Below are positions 60,657-64,000 of a stretch of DNA of 64,000 nucleotides, piece by piece. Source of the stretch: Bacillus licheniformis DSM 13 = ATCC 14580 (lineage in GTDB: Bacteria > Bacillota > Bacilli > Bacillales > Bacillaceae); the NCBI RefSeq assembly GCF_000011645.1, contig NC_006270.3, positions 2,725,501 to 2,789,500 of the forward strand, in the 5' to 3' direction. The position numbers and the translations under genes were made by a program. The notes under the pieces are model-generated. The model was not told the DNA's origin. It saw only the letters and a list, made by a program, of their open reading frames with translations, and did not search any database. How positions within the stretch are numbered: position 1 is the stretch's first letter; every line of letters starts with the position of its first letter.

Positions 60657-61307
60657 TTAAGGCTTGAATTCATCCTTTATGTCAATAAAAAAAGAACCTT
60701 TATTGTAAGTGCAATAAGAAATTTTGGAAAGATCGCGGTGTCCTCTTTTTTCAAGCTTTTGCTCAAGCCACTCTTGATCCTTCCCGATCTTTTCCAATTC
60801 TTCTTTCTGAACAACTCCGTCAACAATCAACGGCAGTTCGATCATTTTGTTCGGCCCGTCTTTTGTAAACACTGAAAGCTTCCCGGTCGGCTCCAAAATC
60901 GCATATGAAACATCCCCGATTCGTTCCACATTCTTATCTCTCAGCTGCGTCATCAAATCATCGTAATTATAGCGCTGTGTCCTCATGGCGTGTTCATCAA
61001 TTTTTCCGCGGTCTATGATAATCGTCGGTTTTCCATCGAGAAGCCGGCGGATTTTTTGATTTTTCAATGACAGATATGCAAATATAACCTGGATCAGCGT
61101 CAAAACGAGAATCGGGATGATCGTATGGAGAAGGTGGTCATCGAGATTTTCAATAGCCAAAACCGCGATTTCGGCCATCATGATAAAAACGACAAGATCC
61201 AGTATGCTCAGCTCGCCTATTTCCCTCTTCCCCATCAAGCGAAACAAAATAAAGATGATGAAATACAAAACGATCGTCCGAAACGTAAGAGCTAAGATTT
61301 CATCCAT
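60657..61307 (-). CDS. yrbG: DUF421 membrane protein YrbG
   Basis: A 216-residue protein. Three N-terminal helices (LALTFRTIVLYFIIFILFRL, LDLVVFIMMAEIAVLAI, TIIPILVLTLIQVIFAYL) precede the soluble DUF421 domain. Hallmarks are GKREIGELSILDLVVF, DGKPTIIIDRGKIDEHAM and the YDDLMTQLRDKNV helix. GGAAGGAGGCGGGCCGTA places ATG 61307; the long frame starts 13 codons earlier. Paralogues (YetF, YdfR) affect spore germinant or membrane stress, but no role is proven. Convergent with spoVB. Confidence 0.9.
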   Translation of the reverse strand: MDEILALTFRTIVLYFIIFILFRLMGKREIGELSILDLVVFIMMAEIAVLAIENLDDHLLHTIIPILVLTLIQVIFAYLSLKNQKIRRLLDGKPTIIIDRGKIDEHAMRTQRYNYDDLMTQLRDKNVERIGDVSYAILEPTGKLSVFTKDGPNKMIELPLIVDGVVQKEELEKIGKDQEWLEQKLEKRGHRDLSKISYCTYNKGSFFIDIKDEFKP

Positions 61308-61462
61308 TACGGCCCGCCTCCTTCCGCCTATCATGATCATAAACATAGCCTTTGTTAATTTGAGTCTTTTATGTATAAAAGGTCGGGGGAGCTAGTCTAT
61401 TTGCGAAACATGCAGAATACATTTAAAAAGACGAGCCCGTCTATTTTGAAAGGAGGATCGTG

Positions 61463-61846
61463 ATGAACGAACCAAAACAAGTCGGCAAAGGGATTTTATA
61501 CAGCTTGGTGGTCATTTTCGCTTTGATGTTTGCAGGAAGCCTGCTTATTTCGCTGCTCCTTACCTTCACATCATTAACCGAAAGTTCATTCAGCTGGTTG
61601 ATTACCGCCATATCTTTTATTACCTTGTTCATCGGCGGTTTTATTGCGGGAGGAAAATCGAAGGAAAAGGGGTGGCTGAGCGGAGGGTTGACAGCGCTTT
61701 GCTTCTCCCTTACGGTGCTTTTGTTTCAATATCTCGGCTTTGGAGAGGCCTTCAATTTGAAGCAGCTCCTCTATCATTCCGGCTTTTTGGGAGTCAGCAT
61801 GCTGGGCGGGGTTTTCGGGGTCAATCTGCAGGGGAGCCGTGCATAA
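61463..61846 (+). CDS. yrzE: YrzE, TIGR04086-family membrane protein
   Basis: A 127-residue protein with four membrane segments: GILYSLVVIFALMFAGSLLI, WLITAISFITLFIGGFIAGG, GGLTALCFSLTVLLFQYL and SGFLGVSMLGGVFGVN. The GGFIAGGKSKEKGWLSGGL loop is typical of TIGR04086. AAAGGAGGATCG lies before GTG-ATG; ATG 61463 is preferred. It diverges from yrbG. Function is unknown. Confidence 0.88.
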   Translation: MNEPKQVGKGILYSLVVIFALMFAGSLLISLLLTFTSLTESSFSWLITAISFITLFIGGFIAGGKSKEKGWLSGGLTALCFSLTVLLFQYLGFGEAFNLKQLLYHSGFLGVSMLGGVFGVNLQGSRA

Positions 61847-61854
61847 AGGCAGCA

Positions 61855-61882
61855 AAAAGGGAGCGGATGTCCGCTCCCTTTT
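61855..61882 (+). terminator. Terminator after yrzE
   Basis: Perfect stem AAAAGGGAGCGG / CCGCTCCCTTTT with a 4-nt loop, ending in TTTT. The next 160 bp to yajC hold a further hairpin (GGACG/CGTCC, about 62007-62021) and no gene. Confidence 0.93.
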
Positions 61883-62042
61883 CCCAGTGCCCGCAGGCTT
61901 CTTTCGTCATTCACATCAGAAACAAATGCAGCTTCCTAAAACAATAAGGAACGGCGCTTATAGCGCGCGGACGTCCCCGTCCGAACAGCGCCGCCGTCAC
62001 GTCGTGTGAAAGCCCGATTTCCGATGTTTATGTATCTTTCGG

Positions 62043-62303
62043 CTATTCTGCTGACGCCTCTCTGATTGCGCGGCGGTCGAATGTCAGACGGGTATTGTCG
62101 CCTGTTTTGATGACAACCTTGCTTTCGTCAATTGAATCCACGATGCCGTGCAGGCCGCCGATCGTTACGACCTTATCCCCTTTTTTCAGCTCCTCCTGCA
62201 TCTGGCGGACAGCCTTCTGCTGCTTTTGCTGCGGACGGATCAAAAGGAAATAAAGAACCGCAAACATTAAAATAATCGGAAGTAATGTTCCAAGCATCTC
62301 CAT
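62043..62303 (-). CDS. yajC: Preprotein translocase subunit YajC
   Basis: An 86-residue protein. One N-terminal helix, LLPIILMFAVLYFLLIRP, is followed by the family motif QQKQQKAVRQMQEELKKGDK and a small beta domain with VVTIGGLHGIVDSIDESKVV. YajC associates with SecDF-SecYEG. GAAAGGGGTGAAAAAATA precedes ATG 62303. It lies 49 bp after tgt, the order also seen in B. subtilis (yrbF). Confidence 0.95.
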   Translation of the reverse strand: MEMLGTLLPIILMFAVLYFLLIRPQQKQQKAVRQMQEELKKGDKVVTIGGLHGIVDSIDESKVVIKTGDNTRLTFDRRAIREASAE

Positions 62304-62352
62304 TATTTTTTCACCCCTTTCAAATGGCTTTATCGCTTTCTTCGTTTATGTG

Positions 62353-63498
62353 TCAGAAACTTTTAGCATTTGGTTTATTAAAACCGTAGCGCTCAAAAAA
62401 CTCTTCCCGGAAATCACCTAAACGATCTTCACGAATGGCATCTCTCACTTGCCCCATTAATTTTAACAGAAAATAAAGATTATGATAAGAAGTTAAACGA
62501 ATTCCAAACGTTTCGTTGCAGCGGATTAAATGTCTGATATAAGCGCGCGAGTAATTGCGGCACGTATAGCAGTCGCACTGCTCATCAATCGGCCTGAAAT
62601 CTCTTTCATATTTTGCATTTTTGACGACGAGGCGCCCTTCGCTCGTCATGAGCGTACCGTTTCTCGCTATCCTTGTCGGCAGCACGCAATCGAACATATC
62701 CACTCCGCGGATGGCTCCGTCAATCAGTGAGTCCGGTGAACCGACACCCATTAAGTAGCGCGGTTTATCCGCTGGAAGCAGCGGAGTTGTAAACTCCAGC
62801 ACACGGTTCATCACGTCTTTTGGCTCTCCGACGGATAGTCCACCTATAGCATATCCCGGGAAATCCAATGAAATCAAGTCTTTCGCACTTTGTTTTCTCA
62901 AATTTTCGTACTCGCCGCCTTGAACGATTCCGAAAAGCCCCTGCTCGTCAGGGCGATTGTGAGCTTTCAGGCACCTTTCCGCCCAGCGGCTCGTGCGTTC
63001 AACAGACTTCTTCATATAATCGTACTCTGCCGGGTATGGCGGGCATTCGTCAAACGCCATCATAATATCCGAGCCGAGGGCGTTTTGGATTTCCATCGCT
63101 TTTTCAGGAGATAAAAACAGCTTGTCTCCGTTTAAATGATTGCGGAAATGAACGCCTTCCTCTTCGATTTTGCGGAACTCGCTCAGGGAAAACACCTGAA
63201 AGCCGCCTGAATCCGTCAAGATGGCGCGGTTCCAATTCATAAACTGATGAAGCCCCCCCGCCTCTTTGACGATGTCATGGCCCGGTCTCAGCCAAAGGTG
63301 GTACGTATTGCTTAAAATAATGTCTGCACCCATTTCTTTCAGCTCTTCCGGCGACATCGTTTTAACGGTGGCGAGCGTTCCTACGGGCATAAACACCGGC
63401 GTTTCAAAAGAGCCGTGCGGGGTGTGCACTCTCCCCAGCCTTGCTCCTGTTTGTTTACATGCTTTTATGAACTCATAGCGTATCGGTTGCTGCGACAA
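62353..63498 (-). CDS. tgt: Queuine tRNA-guanine transglycosylase
   Basis: A 381-residue TIM-barrel enzyme. LTDSGGFQVFSLSEFRKIEEEGV carries the general-base aspartate, shown here to mark positions about 91-113. FDECPPYPAEYDYM is the base-recognition acid, GVDMFDCVLPTRIARNG holds the nucleophilic Asp. The zinc site is CDCYTCRNYSRAYIRHL (CxCx2C plus His). It swaps G34 for preQ1 in GUN tRNAs. The start is TTG 63498 behind GGAGGGCTCATAAT. It lies between queA and yajC. Confidence 0.97.
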   Translation of the reverse strand: MSQQPIRYEFIKACKQTGARLGRVHTPHGSFETPVFMPVGTLATVKTMSPEELKEMGADIILSNTYHLWLRPGHDIVKEAGGLHQFMNWNRAILTDSGGFQVFSLSEFRKIEEEGVHFRNHLNGDKLFLSPEKAMEIQNALGSDIMMAFDECPPYPAEYDYMKKSVERTSRWAERCLKAHNRPDEQGLFGIVQGGEYENLRKQSAKDLISLDFPGYAIGGLSVGEPKDVMNRVLEFTTPLLPADKPRYLMGVGSPDSLIDGAIRGVDMFDCVLPTRIARNGTLMTSEGRLVVKNAKYERDFRPIDEQCDCYTCRNYSRAYIRHLIRCNETFGIRLTSYHNLYFLLKLMGQVRDAIREDRLGDFREEFFERYGFNKPNAKSF

Positions 63499-63526
63499 AT
63501 TATGAGCCCTCCAATCTTTTTGAATT

Positions 63527-64000
63527 TTATTTGATCAACATGGCGTCTCCAAAGCTGAAGAAGCGGTATTCGTGTTCCACTGCGGTCCGGTAGGCGGAAA
63601 GCACATGCTCTCTGCCTGCGAGCGCGCTGACAAGCATAATGAGGGACGATTTCGGAAGATGAAAATTGGTAATCATCCCGTCTATTGCCCGGAATGTGTA
63701 GCCGGGATAGATAAAAATCGATGTCCAGCCGCTCGCTTCCCGGAAGCGGCCGTCATGCTCGGAAGCGATTGTCTCAAGCGTTCTCGTCGATGTCGTGCCG
63801 ACGGAAATGATCCTTCCGCCTTCCTGTCTGACGCGGTTTAACAATGCTGCCGTTTCTTCCGACATTTCATAAAACTCGGCATGCATGTCGTGTTCCTCTA
63901 CATTTTCCGCACTGACAGGCCGGAATGTCCCAAGACCGACATGAAGGGTGATAAACGCAATATGCACGCCTTTTTCCCTGAGCGCATCGAGAATCTCTTC
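63527..64000 (-). CDS. queA: S-adenosylmethionine:tRNA ribosyltransferase-isomerase QueA, C-terminal part
   Basis: The frame is open to the window edge, so only the last about 157 codons are seen. It shows ITLHVGLGTFRPVSAENVEEH, EEDMHAEFYEMSEETAALLN, ISVGTTSTRTLETIASEH and ATGGWTSIFIYPG-like GWTSIFIYPGYTFRAIDGMI, then TNFHLPKSSLIMLVSALAG. These are the QueA signature stretches. It turns preQ1-tRNA into epoxyqueuosine using SAM. The stop is at 63527, followed by tgt 28 bp downstream, the usual queA-tgt-yajC order. Confidence 0.96.
   Translation of the reverse strand, partial: EEILDALREKGVHIAFITLHVGLGTFRPVSAENVEEHDMHAEFYEMSEETAALLNRVRQEGGRIISVGTTSTRTLETIASEHDGRFREASGWTSIFIYPGYTFRAIDGMITNFHLPKSSLIMLVSALAGREHVLSAYRTAVEHEYRFFSFGDAMLIK

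Overview
The window is chromosomal DNA of a Bacillus of the B. subtilis group. Gene content and order match the B. subtilis 168 yrhJ-to-queA segment closely, while several genes are absent or different. The 1074-residue P450-reductase fusion and the accessory genes at the left end point to B. licheniformis or a near relative (B. paralicheniformis, B. sonorensis). The species call is inference from recall, not from a search. I see no phage, IS, integron, rRNA, tRNA or CRISPR.

Left, accessory part (1-17 kb). A truncated MFS exporter diverges from an HxlR regulator and an S51 peptidase. A one-base-deleted small membrane gene and a HemD-like enzyme follow, then a bicupin dioxygenase-like protein and an orphan Fur-boxed siderophore-binding lipoprotein. 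Next come a LysR/MFS divergent pair, a small membrane protein, and the fatR-cypB (CYP102) operon with a 26-bp perfect palindromic operator. A 1047-aa secreted subtilase with four C-terminal beta modules and a SAM methyltransferase follow. The part closes with a cluster of tiny genes: a YjcZ-type protein, yrzI, an amber-interrupted ORF, and a 42-codon ORF with its own promoter and terminator.

Central, conserved part (17-42 kb). The CymR-type sulfur operon yrrT-mtnN-mccA-mccB-yrhC converts S-adenosylhomocysteine to cysteine. It is followed by yrzA, yrrS, pbpI, greA, udk and the tRNA-U34 hydroxylation/methylation genes trhP2-trhP1-trmR. Then come mltG, the yrzB-yrrK-yrzL group, and alaS with its T-box. 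yrrI, yrzQ, yrzR, yrrD, recD2, yrrB, mnmA, yrvO and cymR complete the run. The regulator cymR is thus about 21 kb from its probable target yrrT. Its 5' leader carries four tandem 64-65 bp hairpin units with a covarying base pair, which is the most unusual structure in the window.

Right part (42-64 kb). rarA and tcdA are followed by 6S-1 RNA (bsrA), then hisS-aspS behind a second T-box. yrzK, the amidase yrvJ, dtd, relA, apt, recJ, yrvD, secDF, comN, spoVB, yrbG, yrzE, yajC, tgt and the 3' part of queA complete it. This is translation, stringent response, purine salvage, DNA repair, secretion and sporulation housekeeping. Almost all CDSs are on the minus strand. Many true starts are GTG or TTG and lie inside longer open frames; they were chosen by Shine-Dalgarno spacing.
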